Positions 1 to 10,925 of a DNA stretch of 64,000 bases are shown here, piece after piece. Every line of letters begins with the position of its first letter. Positions within the stretch are counted from its first letter, which is position 1. Origin of the DNA: Sipunculus nudus (lineage: Eukaryota > Annelida > Sipuncula > Golfingiida > Sipunculidae); contig CM049322.1 in assembly GCA_026874595.1 (NCBI GenBank), positions 50,569,340 through 50,633,339 of the forward strand, in the 5' to 3' direction. Made by a program: the position numbers and the translations under genes. The notes under the pieces were generated by a model, which searched no databases, was not told where the DNA came from, and saw nothing but the letters and a program-made list of their open reading frames with translations.

Positions 1-247
1 CTCCTCCATGTGGCCGACTACCAATACCTGTTTGAGCTATCAACATATACTTATCATGAATAGACGCTACAAATGATTCTCGTTCCTTAACCAACCATGT
101 CTCCTGTAAAAAAAAATATTAAATCTGCACGTTGTGCATCGATAAGTGTTTTCATATATATCCATTTCATATCATTTACTATACCAGTTGGGTTATATGA
201 TATAATGTTCAAGTTTTTTAAGATTGTTATTTGGCATAGCAATAAAA

Positions 248-1359
248 TTAATGGTAGTTTTCATTTGCAGATTTCTTATCCGGGTACTCTCTCCTTATAA
301 AGAATTTGCTGGACCAAATACCAGTCGGGGAAGATGCCTCATCCATTACCATTTCTATATCATTAACATTTATCTTTATCTTATACGATTTCATTAATGA
401 ATCTTCACGTGATACTTTCTCTATACCCATCACATTTACTCCTTCGTTAAGAATATAATCCTTCAATTCATTATCATCTACGTCATTACTGACTCTTCAC
501 AAAGAGGTTGACAGTTCTTGGACCACCTTTTATCGTCATCCTTCTTACCGATAACCGTCGGCTTGTTTCGTCTTATCTGTCAGTGTTTTTTGTCATGTTT
601 CTGAAACTGGAAACCGTCATTTTCAGTATGGTGTACACCTAGATCAGTTTCAAACAGAGAGCTTGCTTTATTTTCCGTAGAGATCTTATTCTTATTTATA
701 AGCCTATGGCCCGGGCCTTCTTTAATCGCGTAATTGAGAAGTCTGGGTGAGGGTTCCTTGCTAGTATCATGAAGGGACTGGCTTGGGCCTACACCTTTCT
801 TCTCGTGACTCGCGTCCCTTTTACTTTCAACTTTGATTAGTTCGTGATGCATATTCGCGGTAAGGGCTGCAACTGAATCAGAAGTTTGTGCTTCTACTTA
901 CTTAAGTCTCTGGTCTAATTTGTTTATCATATCCAGGACTGCTAAATGTTTCATCTGTTCGGGTGCAAGCCTGGGTAATCGCTCAAGGTCACATGCACCA
1001 AAATTCGGGAGACTGATATTTTTGTTGTCCAGTTTTAGAAAAACAGATACAATACCCGCTGCATCAGCTTCTCTTGCTTTTCTTGAACTTGATGTCACCC
1101 TACTTGGTTGCTCACCAAGTATTTCCGTGCTACCGACTGTCCATAGCAGGGTTTCCGTCGTGCAGATTTCATTTCTCTCGTAAAACCTGCTAACTACAGC
1201 ACGTAAATTATCCGCTGAAGACCTATGTATGTATGTATACTGGACGTATGATAGCAGACAGTGATTAACACAGTCATATAATCCCCTTGTTTTATCTACA
1301 TTAGATGTGTTTCTTCTTGTTTCTCGATTTCCTCCCATCGTTTCCTGGTTCCTTCGCAT
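248..1359 (-). pseudogene. Decayed ORF1 of a non-LTR retrotransposon
   Basis: The 153-residue N-terminal reading frame (898-1359) has the pattern DNLRAVVSRFY, TEILGEQPSR, a block ending SVFLKLD, then LPRLAPEQ. I recognise this pattern from multicopy ORF1/gag-like proteins of invertebrate LINEs. A single TAA (898-900) breaks the frame, which then runs on without an indel to about 580 through low-complexity sequence. A frameshift leads to 248-466, where LMKSYKIKINVND and GIWSSKFFIRREYP resemble the C-terminal RRM-like nucleic-acid-binding domain of the same proteins. ORF1 usually binds the element's RNA and precedes an endonuclease/RT ORF2, which would lie beyond the left edge. Assignment to ORF1 is likely; the exact clade is not determined. 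Confidence 0.6.
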
Positions 1360-3190
1360 TCTTCTTGTTTACTTTGTCCTCAGTTTACTAACGGCCTACA
1401 TATTTTTTATATACCCTTGGCCATTTTTCGATGGCTCAGTCTAGGCAATACAGGTCATCATGTATACGAAGGTCTACACATTTCTTTTGCTGTCTTCACT
1501 TCGAGCATAAGCGAGCCATCAGCCTATATATATATATTTACATATGTATGTTTTATCAAATATTCTCTATTAATATCGTAATCATATCATCTCTGTAGTG
1601 TATCTTACCTAATATTACACCAACTACTTCATATAAAAAGAGTTGTCGTTGGGCGATAATACAAGGATTTCACGGTGGTTGCTATAGCAACCACAATAGG
1701 CCCCGATAAAAGGTCTGCGATTTGCCAAAATTCGAATAGTTCTTAAACCAACCATGATCTGTTTGGCAGTCCTTTATCACGCACTATCTATTGTGTCACA
1801 ATTTCCGTTGAAACCTCACTCTCTCCCTTTAAAAAAAAACTTAATAATTTTGGCTCGTTTGATGCGTAGTTATTTATATATTCATGCTCAGATTGAAAAG
1901 TAGTGGACGAACGAACAGATAGAACATATTTCACTGGTTTATTTCAACTGAATGCCTGCACGGAGCATCGTTTAAATAATGTTGACTGGAGAATGATATT
2001 TCAGGCCAGAGAACTGGCAAGCAGGAGAGGTTGACAACAAAAGACAAATAGACCTGCATACTGACAGACTGACACATTCTGGATAACAGGACCTCATAAT
2101 GAGCTATACTCTGTTTTGATTAGACAATAATTTATGAAGTTGTGAGCAAAATAATATTTTTAGTTTTTCAATGATCTTGAACTAGATCTTTGAATTATAT
2201 CAATTAAAAATAAAAGAGTAATAAGGGTTTTATAAATAAAACAATTGTATTTTTTTTAGAGACATCACTATATAATTATGGCCTTAATAGCGAAAATGTA
2301 AAATCTTGTAAAATCTTGCTTGATGGAAAACGGTACACGATTTAGCGAGATTTGGTAAAAAGTTGAGTTAAGCTGACGGAATGCTGCCTGAGGCAATATG
2401 CAACACCTCATTATGTTTAAAAAAAATCACTAACTTAGAAAAATGAGACCCATATTTTGGATTATCATGAAATTCCCCTAAAATACGTAAACGCGGTAGC
2501 CGCTGACAAATTCTGCTACACATCAGAAGGATGGCCATGGAATGTCAAATAAAATGAGTAACAGTTCATGCTGCTACGATAAAATTTGACGAAGATATGA
2601 GGAAAAAAACAAATTTGTTTTTTATGACATCGACCTGGATATTTGACCTGATAAGTGACATCAGACTTCTTGAACTTTAGCTATTCTATAAAAAGTATAA
2701 CATTCCGAGGGTTTATTAAAAACGTCTGGCCTATGGAATGCCATATGCTAGACAAAAGAACAATCAGGGAGGCGAATTTGACAACTAACAAACAGACAGA
2801 CATACTGACACACTGACACACATGAGATGAAATTTGACTAGACCATCTCAAAAAGAGCCATGTTTTATGTAGATATGCCTTTTATGCGGACGTTATGACG
2901 AAAATAAAAAATAATTTTTTTGATGATCTTGACCGTTGATCTATATTCATCAAAACAATAGGCTTCGAGGACTTTAAATTGTCAACCGTGTAATTTTAAA
3001 ACGATTGCTGCAAAATTATGGCTAGTAGAGTGGGGACAAAGATCGTGACCAAAAAAAACATACTGACATACGCAAGGCTTTGTAAAGCAGAAGTTGAATA
3101 TGATTTTTTTTCATAGGATAAATCAATAGTCTTTGATGTATTAGGTAATTGTGGATTATTTTAACCGTACGAAAATATCTTTCTTTTAGA
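1360..3190. repeat. Gene-free stretch with diverged tandem blocks
   Basis: No gene is visible. Similar blocks recur near 1980-2220, 2700-2970 and 2990-3090. Each has a run like CATACTGACACACTGACACA, and the first two are followed by a segment around TGATCTTGA and then ATCAA. They look like copies of an old interspersed or tandem repeat with a spacing of roughly 700 bp. Confidence 0.35.
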
Positions 3191-3192
3191 TA

Positions 3193-3555
3193 TTGTGTAC
3201 ACAGATAAAGACTGCTTCAGACGAGAGCACCAGTAATTTAAAAAAATCAGAGCAAATCTACGAGGTTTTTCCCGAGAATTCACCAATTTGCCTTTGTGTA
3301 TCATTCGGGAGTTTAGGTCCAATTCTGAAGCCATACCCCTTGACCACTAAGCTTCTTTCTACCCTCCATTTTTTTTTCATTAAGAGTCTGGCTGAGGAAA
3401 AGGAATTTTCAAACTTTTACGCTCTTTCGGTTAAATCTTTCCCAGCCACGTTGCTTGCTGGAGTTTGTAACTACAAACGTTATCCTGTTATGTTCACACC
3501 CAGAATACCGCATAAGTCTAAAATAATACTTTCACCATGGGATGTGATAGAGTGA
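3193..3555 (+). CDS. Unassigned 120-codon open frame
   Basis: An uninterrupted frame follows a good acceptor-like tract (TTTCTTTTAG, ending at 3189). The translation shows no domain I recognise and no signal peptide or membrane segment; it includes KSLAEEKEFSNFYALSVKSF. It could be a terminal exon or chance. A second unassigned frame of 82 codons lies at 3961-4209. Neither has support beyond being open. Confidence 0.15.
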   Translation: MCTQIKTASDESTSNLKKSEQIYEVFPENSPICLCVSFGSLGPILKPYPLTTKLLSTLHFFFIKSLAEEKEFSNFYALSVKSFPATLLAGVCNYKRYPVMFTPRIPHKSKIILSPWDVIE

Positions 3556-4361
3556 GACATGACGTGTGCAGAATTATGTGTTTTTCTGCATTACGTCTTT
3601 CTAAATTATACATAACACAATCCTTTTTGCAACAGTATATATATTCAATTAATTTTACCAAAAGTACGCTAAAACTGTATTTTCTCTTTGGTTATGATTT
3701 ATCGGTCTAATGCTGCCCTCAACTTACATTACTTTCAAGCAGTACACCGTGGACAATAATCATTAGTTTTTAACTCATTTTCTTCCGTGGCTTACGTGGC
3801 TTGTCAAAGATAAGTTAAAGATAATTTGCAGTGAGCATTTACTATGATGCTTTAAGTTATACTACTTGCATCAACACTGATTGATATAGACAGGTATAAG
3901 CATCACATGTCAATTACTTTCAGAGGTTAGAACTACGTCACTTACTAATCGGTAGATTACATGACTAAGCCAGCACCTGGCCTACAGGTTGTTAAGGGTC
4001 ATAGAGACCAAGTTCAATGTTCTGCCAATCAATTCCAAGTGGGATCAGCCACTAGGATCCATTTAAATGCTTTAACCATTAATTTTAATAGTTTATGCTA
4101 TTCAATGGATATGTCAATTTCCAGAGAAAGGACCAATTCCATGATTTGCGGTCGTGAACTAAAACAAGTCTTTTGTTCTGCCGATAATCTAAACAAAGAT
4201 CTGTTATAATTGCTACTATTTGTTGATTTACTGTATCCTTAAGCCAATTGTGCTCTAACCGTTGTTTTGATATATAATACCTGATCTTATCGATAAACGA
4301 TTCCTGGTAATTAACAAAAAGCTACCCAAATACAAACGTGTGTTAAATTTAACATATGTAA

Positions 4362-4690
4362 CAGGGTTTTCAGTGTAGAGTAGATACCTGTCTTTGGCAT
4401 GGCTGATGTACCCTAATATATATAACACGGTATTTCAGTGTAGAGTAGTGGCCTCCCTTTTACATAATGAACGTACCCTCATATGGACGAGTATTTTAAT
4501 GTTGAGACGTTGCCTGCCTTTCACATAGTGGATGTTCTCTCATGGAACAGGGTATTCCAATGCAGAGTCGTTGCCTGCCTTTCTCATAGTGGACTTACTC
4601 TCATGGAACAGGGTATTTCACTGTAGAGTCTTTGCCTGCCTTTAACACAGTGGACGTACTCTCATGAAACAGGGTATTTCCTTCCACCTG
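4362..4690. repeat. Roughly 60-bp minisatellite made from the tail of lectin gene A
   Basis: Five to six imperfect copies start near 4362, 4424, 4488, 4546, 4605 and 4667. Each carries the core CAGGGTATTTC, then a TGTAGAGT-like segment, then TTGCCTGCCTTT, then a GTACTCTCATG-like segment. Read on the minus strand, the copy nearest the gene is the end of the lectin coding exon (codons for IPCF, MRVRPLC). The array therefore arose by repeated duplication of the last coding segment into the 3' flank. The outer copies are too diverged to encode protein. Confidence 0.75.
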
Positions 4691-6385
4691 TTAAAATCAG
4701 ACATAAGTAGCTGCACACAATGGGGGACGATGTTAATTAAAAAACGTTTCCTTCCCAGGTACTCCCACTTCGTGAATCCAAACTCTTTACCGGTTGCCGT
4801 CCATATCCCGCCTTTGCCTGAGGTCCATACCCCGTCTTGATAAAGACGCCCTTTAACACAAATGCAATGCGATTAGAAAGAAAGTTGCCTAACTTAATGC
4901 GGTTTAGGATGCAGTACTAATTGATTAACCTGTTTAATTAAGTATTCGTCTTGTATACACCAATGGGGTACAAACAAAACCTATGGTGATTTAGGATGCA
5001 GTACTAATTGATATACATAATTTCAATTGGTCTTGAAAATATCTTTTACTTATAATTATGTTTTCCAATTTGTTTTTATTATCAAGACACTCAGGATCAT
5101 TCACTGACATCATTGCCGCCATTGTTCTGGTGAAACGACAAACAATTTCTCTGGTCTGAACAGCATTATTAACTGACATCAATCTATAATTAATTAATTG
5201 TACCATATCATTTATCTGCACCAGAAACAAGGTATTGTTTCCCCCATGAAGTGTTGATCGATTATACAATGTGTAAGTTCATCCAGCGTTTTAAATGTGC
5301 TCTGGTAGAATTTTATGGGGATTATATTAACATAAACGGAAAATTTCTGGATCTGGATCAACAAAGTAGTCTTTTCAACTGAAAGGATTTTTTCCCACTT
5401 TGTGATAGGGCAATATGAATATCCTGGCCTAGTTTCAGGGCCTTTTACTCAAATCGTGGACGCCATTGATTCAAGTGAAACGTTAGATAAAATGTCCCCG
5501 TGGAATACGATTTTTTTTTCATAAAGAACTTGGCAGACGTAGAATGAGACTAATTTCCTGTTAATTATATAAGTTAATTTTTCGTCAATTCAATTATCAT
5601 ATTAACCATACCGTTTTCCGTAGTGCTTTTAAGAACCTTAGCCATATGGCTTTGTTCTTCCTTTGATTCAATGCTGACCAGATTTCCACAGAGAGCTCTG
5701 CATTTTTTTTGCGCCGACGACCAGTCTAATTTCTTTATTAGGAGTTTTTAACAGGAGGCTTGGAAGGACCCATCTTCTGTCGGGGCTTCTTTTAACAAAA
5801 TATAACGAAATCCCGCTTGGCAGGCTGAAAGGTGATAGGTTTGCGTTAATAATTTTTTTTAAATAGCTATTTAATTTTAATTGCTCTATCGGGGTTCGTA
5901 GTGAAAAGAACAGGCCCTGTACCCATATTTAAGCTTGAGTATTAGATGGAAGAAACGCTATTTACTACCAGAGGAGCTATAAAGTAATCAAATCAGTAAA
6001 TATATTTGTTTTGTTTTGGTTATTCTCAGTGCCTTTTAACAACACATAATATATGTTGATTCCAAACACTCCTTGAACAACTGTTATGTGTTAATATAAT
6101 TATTTACCAAATAAAACAAAGAATTTTTACATATTTACGTATTTAATGACTTAATTGACATAGGAAAGCATGACGTGCAAATCAACTCCGGGATATTGGC
6201 AGGCTGATTGCCATAAAGCAATGTGTCTATGTGAGATGTCAATTTACCATAGCGCCGTTTGGGGCAGCTCTGGGATGCTAGAAGGGCATGTAGCTGTCTC
6301 AATTTGGATGCACTTCCCATCACAACGCACGATGGACTGCTCCTCGCACAGCTTGATACACTGCGGAAATGGTCTTAAGGTATGA
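4642..6385 (-). pseudogene. C-type lectin-like gene A, disrupted (three exons)
   Basis: Exon 1 (about 6248-6385) encodes a cysteine-rich lead-in (CIKLCEEQ, CDGKC, then SCPKRRYG). A frameshift lies between CDGKCIQI and the SCPKRRYG part. Exon 2 (5612-5824) encodes the start of a C-type lectin-like domain: CQAGF, GSFQASC, WSSAQKKC, LVSIESKEEQ. The codon after GSFQASC is TAA where gene B has TAC (Tyr), with no indel nearby. Exon 3 (4642-4835) encodes VWTSGKGGIWTATGKEFGF, then PHCVQL and PCFMRVRPLC followed by TAA. The exon 1 donor is GTAAAT and the exon 2 donor GTATGG; both introns are phase 1 as in B. Two independent lesions make it a pseudogene paralogous to B. Confidence 0.85.
5825..6247 (-). 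other. Intron 1 of lectin gene A
   Basis: AT-rich sequence between the acceptor before CQAGF and the GTAAAT donor. No other feature seen. Confidence 0.5.
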
Positions 6386-7205
6386 TTCGCCTCGTTCTCT
6401 GAATAAATGAAATTTTATTTAAATTATTGATTCGGTTAATATAGCTGATGTATGTTTTCATACATAAACAATGGTTTAACATGGATATGCGTGTTATGTC
6501 TAGTAACCCCGGACCTCACTAAATAAGTATGAGTTTTGCCGAGATTCAGATCAATAGATGTAAAGTATTGGTTATATTTTTTTTATTAGTTTCATGAAAA
6601 TCGATCAGACTTTTGGTGAGTTTGGTGACCTCTGAACCCATAATATATGCATAGTTTTGCTTTGGATCAATCTTATTTGAGATATTATATTGGTTAATTT
6701 TCTCTTGAGATTAAAAAAAAATAAAACCTTTCCCTACTAATAAATAACAATGAAAATGCAGAGCAGCCTCATTACCTCTGAACTTATAAAATATACACGG
6801 ATATTGCATATAATATATTCCGGGTATGCGGTTATACCATAATTAGCCCGTCATAGACGGGCGTATAAAAAATGTTGAATCTTTGTTCGAGTATTCACTT
6901 AATCTAGCGAAAATGATTCCGCTGAAATGAATACCAGTTAATACTGTTCATTGCAAAACAATATCAATGATCCAAAACTTATATTTCACTGATTACATTT
7001 GTATTGTTTAATTTTGTACGCATGTTAAATTTACCACATTTCCGTGGATATAAAATTATTTTGATTTTTAAGTTAACATATTTTTGATCATACGCGTTTT
7101 AAGCAGCGTATTTTATTTCTAATTCCAGTAAATTAGAAATTTTTAATGTTTCATACTGCAAATGTGTGTAGTTTTTTAGTAAGGCTAGACCTTGCAAAAA
7201 AAAAT

Positions 7206-7690
7206 AGTAGGTAGAAGACCCAATCGAGAATCATGATCAATTCCAACTTCAGCTGGAAGCAGAGGGAAGAATCCTGTTCGGGCTCCTACAGCAACCAAAT
7301 GGGCGACTGTACATGCGCCATTGTAAAGACTTGGCATCCATATATTTATCACTGGTTAACTGAAAATAATACGAAATTTCTGCAAAGCTGCTGCCAATAT
7401 TGTCATGTTGAAGTGTTTCGTAAAAGAAAACTATCATGTATCTTTACCACACAGATATATCGTCACTTCTGGCGTGTAGTTATTCGATCATCCAACGCTT
7501 TGAAATATCTCATTCCACTTATACTGGAAATGACAACTGATGTTATTAGCCTCTTCGTGTCACCTTAACAAGAAAGTTTTCAAAGAAACAAAAATAACAA
7601 GTGCTGATGTTAGGATAATGTTAAAGTGGAATGTCAATAAATAAACCTTATTACATCTCATTTAGTCAATTAAAAGGCTGTAGGTGGGAA
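7206..7690. repeat. Paralogous flank block upstream of lectin gene A
   Basis: This block aligns with 13130-13540 and again with 13590-13870. Shared landmarks are a GTAGAAGACCCAATCGAGA-like start, a TGCCAATATTGTCATGTT-like segment, and CAAGTGCTGATGTTAGGATAATG. It lies upstream (minus-strand sense) of both lectin genes, so it marks the edge of the duplicated unit and could include promoter or 5' exon sequence. The open frames within it are not conserved between copies, so I do not call a protein. Confidence 0.55.
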
Positions 7691-9824
7691 AGCGCCTGTC
7701 AATCATTTTGAATTAACAAGAGCCCTCTCTTTCTTCCATTTGTGACAGGTGCGGGTCAGTTAGAATTTAGATGCGGCAGGTACCAGTATATCATATTTAG
7801 CTTTTTGGTTGTGGCGACAGATTGCACATGTGCGTTGAGAAGAGCTGGATGACCGCAAATGACAGCTTTAAATGGGGATTTGAAGGCTTTTAACCGATTT
7901 TTAGATAAGTAGAGTGCTTTATGATAAGGATTTGATGCGGCAGTAAAGTCGTAATATGTTCTTCTTCTAGTTTCCATTTGAAAGGCAGTGATCTGTTTAA
8001 GCAGGAATATGTTCCATGTATACAGCAAGAGATGACGTAAGTAGGATAGTGAATGTCAGAGGAAATACAGATGTGGAATACTACAGAATTATTATGATAA
8101 ATTTTGGGATTATAAGGATATATAGGGAAGGTACTTAAGGACAGAGTCTTGAAGGACGGCGCATTTAGGGATTATAAGGATATTCAAGGATATTGACTAG
8201 CAGATTCATAGCTGGGCCAGGTTTTCTTGAAAAATGTTTCCACAGTTAGCTATTTACTTGGTACCATATCGAAAAATGTTAAATTCTTTTATGATATTCT
8301 TTTCTTTCACTGGTGACATGTATTGAAACTATTACTTTTGTTTAACGTGCACATATTATCTGTACTGTTAACACATTCAGGTTGTCAGAGTTAGATTTAT
8401 AAATTGTGCTAGCTGTATATTGGAGCCAGGGTTGCATGTTATCTTGCTGTTGTTTGACTCTGCATCTGCATCAGACTTTAGAACAGGTATGTTGTATCAG
8501 AGATAGATACTATATGTCTACCATTCGGGCTAAGCATGCTGGTATATGGAAGAGATACAATTTCTTGATTGTATATTGCCTTTGCATGAGCAGAAGATAA
8601 TTCACATATATTCGCTATAAGATTTTATGTTTTTTATTTGTTGGGATTATGTTTAAATATGTTCTTTCGTGATTCGCTTCATCAGAATTTGGCTATTTTG
8701 TAAGAGATTATTCTTCAATATATGGTCAAGATTGTGAGCTTGACTAATTGCCGTCGTCTATGTAATTACTAACGGAAATCCCCACAGGCTCAGAAACATT
8801 GAAGAGGAGCTGGAAGCTCATACACCGTGAAAAATCAAATGGGCGGGAAACACCTACTGAAGCCATGCTCCCATTCTGGCAGCTCCCCGTGATAAAGACT
8901 GGTTTAAACACACCTGAAATTACCCAGTTTCAACTGAGATGCGTCAAAGCTTGAGATATTGATCCCGGGGGCAGGAGTGGTAGTTTTGATTCAGTGACTG
9001 AAGGGATGCGATGCATATTATAATATATCATAATAATATAATAACATGTTTAGAAGGGATAGAAAAGTATAATGTAATATTTGTCAAAGTTCGTTACCTA
9101 CATGAGTTGTTTCAGCTGCTTGAGATGTGCCCGGGAGATCCCAGGTGTGTCCTTCAACCATAAGCGAGGAAGACTTCAAGGAAGAAGAAACGAAGACAAC
9201 GCATACGCAACGGGAGACTTTTCCAAAGGACAGAATGATTCAGGAAACATAGTGGAAAAGGTCTGTACACTAAGGGAAAATGCAGCGATGTCCCATGACA
9301 GGCTGCTCAGGAGAGGAGACCTGGATAGGGAAGGGATTATATATATTATATATAACAATCCAGGGAATACAAGAAGTGCCATATCTTGAACGGACGAGTG
9401 CGATCTACCCGCCAAACCGGGTCGTCTCTGTAGATATACCAAAAATCACGTTCTTTTTAATGTATCGGGTGAAACAGTTGAGGCAAGATCAAATAAGCTT
9501 CCATAAGCATAGAATAAAATCTTTTCCCGGTGAAGTCATATCGGTATATACAGAGTAAGCAAAAATCCTAAACGAAGCAAAAGCATATCTGTACCCCAGT
9601 AGCTATGACCTAATTGTCATCAACTGGTTTTACCGAAAGTAGATTAGATATAAAATATGTTTCTCTCGGGCTAGGATTATTAGGTTTAATGTACAACATA
9701 ATCACTCCATAGACTATACAGAATAAAGCTTTATTTTCAAACTACTCTTATTTAGTAAAAATGTTTAAAGATTACAATAAATAAAATAAAGTAAAGTTTT
9801 TAGGTTTACAATTAGCTTCCAAGC

Positions 9825-9826
<2 letters not shown>
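7691..9826. other. No gene recognised
   Basis: Intergenic sequence between lectin genes A and B. Open frames at 7756-8028 (minus) and 9081-9389 (plus) are short and have no recognisable domain. No TIR or long repeat noticed. Confidence 0.3.

Positions 9827-9892
<66 letters not shown>
9827..9892. repeat. (CT)n-(AT)n compound microsatellite
   Basis: A pure CT run (9827-9854) joins directly to a TA run (9855-9892). Confidence 0.95.
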
Positions 9893-9897
<5 letters not shown>

Positions 9898-10025
9898 CTC
9901 GGGACGCAACAGTGTCCGCACACGGCTTCCAGAGAACACTTTGCCCGCCATACGCAGATGACACTTATTCATTACCAATTCGTAATGCCCTGTAGACAAG
10001 AGCACACTTGTGGCTGAGTTATGAG

Positions 10026-10081
10026 ATCTATCTATCTTTCTATCTGTTTGTCTTTCTGTCTACTAATCTATGTATCTATTT
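10026..10081. repeat. Imperfect (TCTA/TCTG)n microsatellite
   Basis: Tetranucleotide runs such as ATCTATCTATC and TCTGTTTGTC. Confidence 0.7.
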
Positions 10082-10409
10082 TAAAAAGATACATTGAAGG
10101 AATGATGGACATTTTTTTGTGATTGGAGCATGATTATTTCCATCCTTGTTCCGGTAAACATACGAAAATATAAAACTTTTATAAGCAGAATTAAATATTT
10201 GCAAGATTATCAAGCTTAATTGTTATGTATTATTTCAACTATACATTTTCTTCTCAGTCGTAAAAACAAGCTGCTTCTGCTATTACATTCTCCTGACATT
10301 AACCCCTATCCCATATCTCTTCTAGAAACAGTTAACGAAGATAAATAAAATGACATTTACATGATGATCATGTTTCTTTGAATATATAGTTGATGTGTCT
10401 CCCCATAAA

Positions 10410-10925
10410 GGATATACCCTTATGTGGCAAGCTATTTCAATGTACAGCAGATGCCTCTCTTTCATGCAGGGGGGATGCCGTTACGTAACAAACATTTCAA
10501 TGAAGATTTGAATCATGTTGCTCACAGTGTGGAGGTACCCAATGTAGCATGGTATTTCAATGTAGAGTAGATGCATCCCTTTCACGTAAAGTACCTACAC
10601 TATGTAACATGGTATTTCAATGTATAGTACTTGCCTGCCTTTCATATAAGGAAGTACCCTAATGTAACAAGTTATTACATGTAGAGTAGATGCATCCCGT
10701 TCACATAAAGTACCTACCCTAATGTAGCAGGGCATTTCAATGTAGACCAGGTGTCTGTATTTTACGCATTGCTTTTTTAAATATCACAAATATTTCAATA
10801 AATAATTGAAGCCTGTCTTTCACAGAGTGAAGTACCTTGATATAATATGGTACTTCAATTTAGGGTAGATGCCTGCTTTTCACATAAAGGACGTACCCTA
10901 ATGTAACAGGGTGTTTCATTCCACA
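10410..10925. repeat. Roughly 60-bp minisatellite made from the tail of lectin gene B
   Basis: About nine copies start near 10427, 10486, 10549, 10609, 10668, 10727, 10788, 10843 and 10906. Each has TATTTCAATGTAGAGTAGAT-like sequence, then TGCCTGCCTTTCACATA-like sequence, then GTACCCTAATGTAACA-like sequence. The copy nearest the gene contains the stop codon and the last codons of gene B (CYIRVRPLCEKQASTLN). The array therefore lies in the predicted 3' UTR and consists of echoes of the terminal coding segment, as in gene A. Confidence 0.8.
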
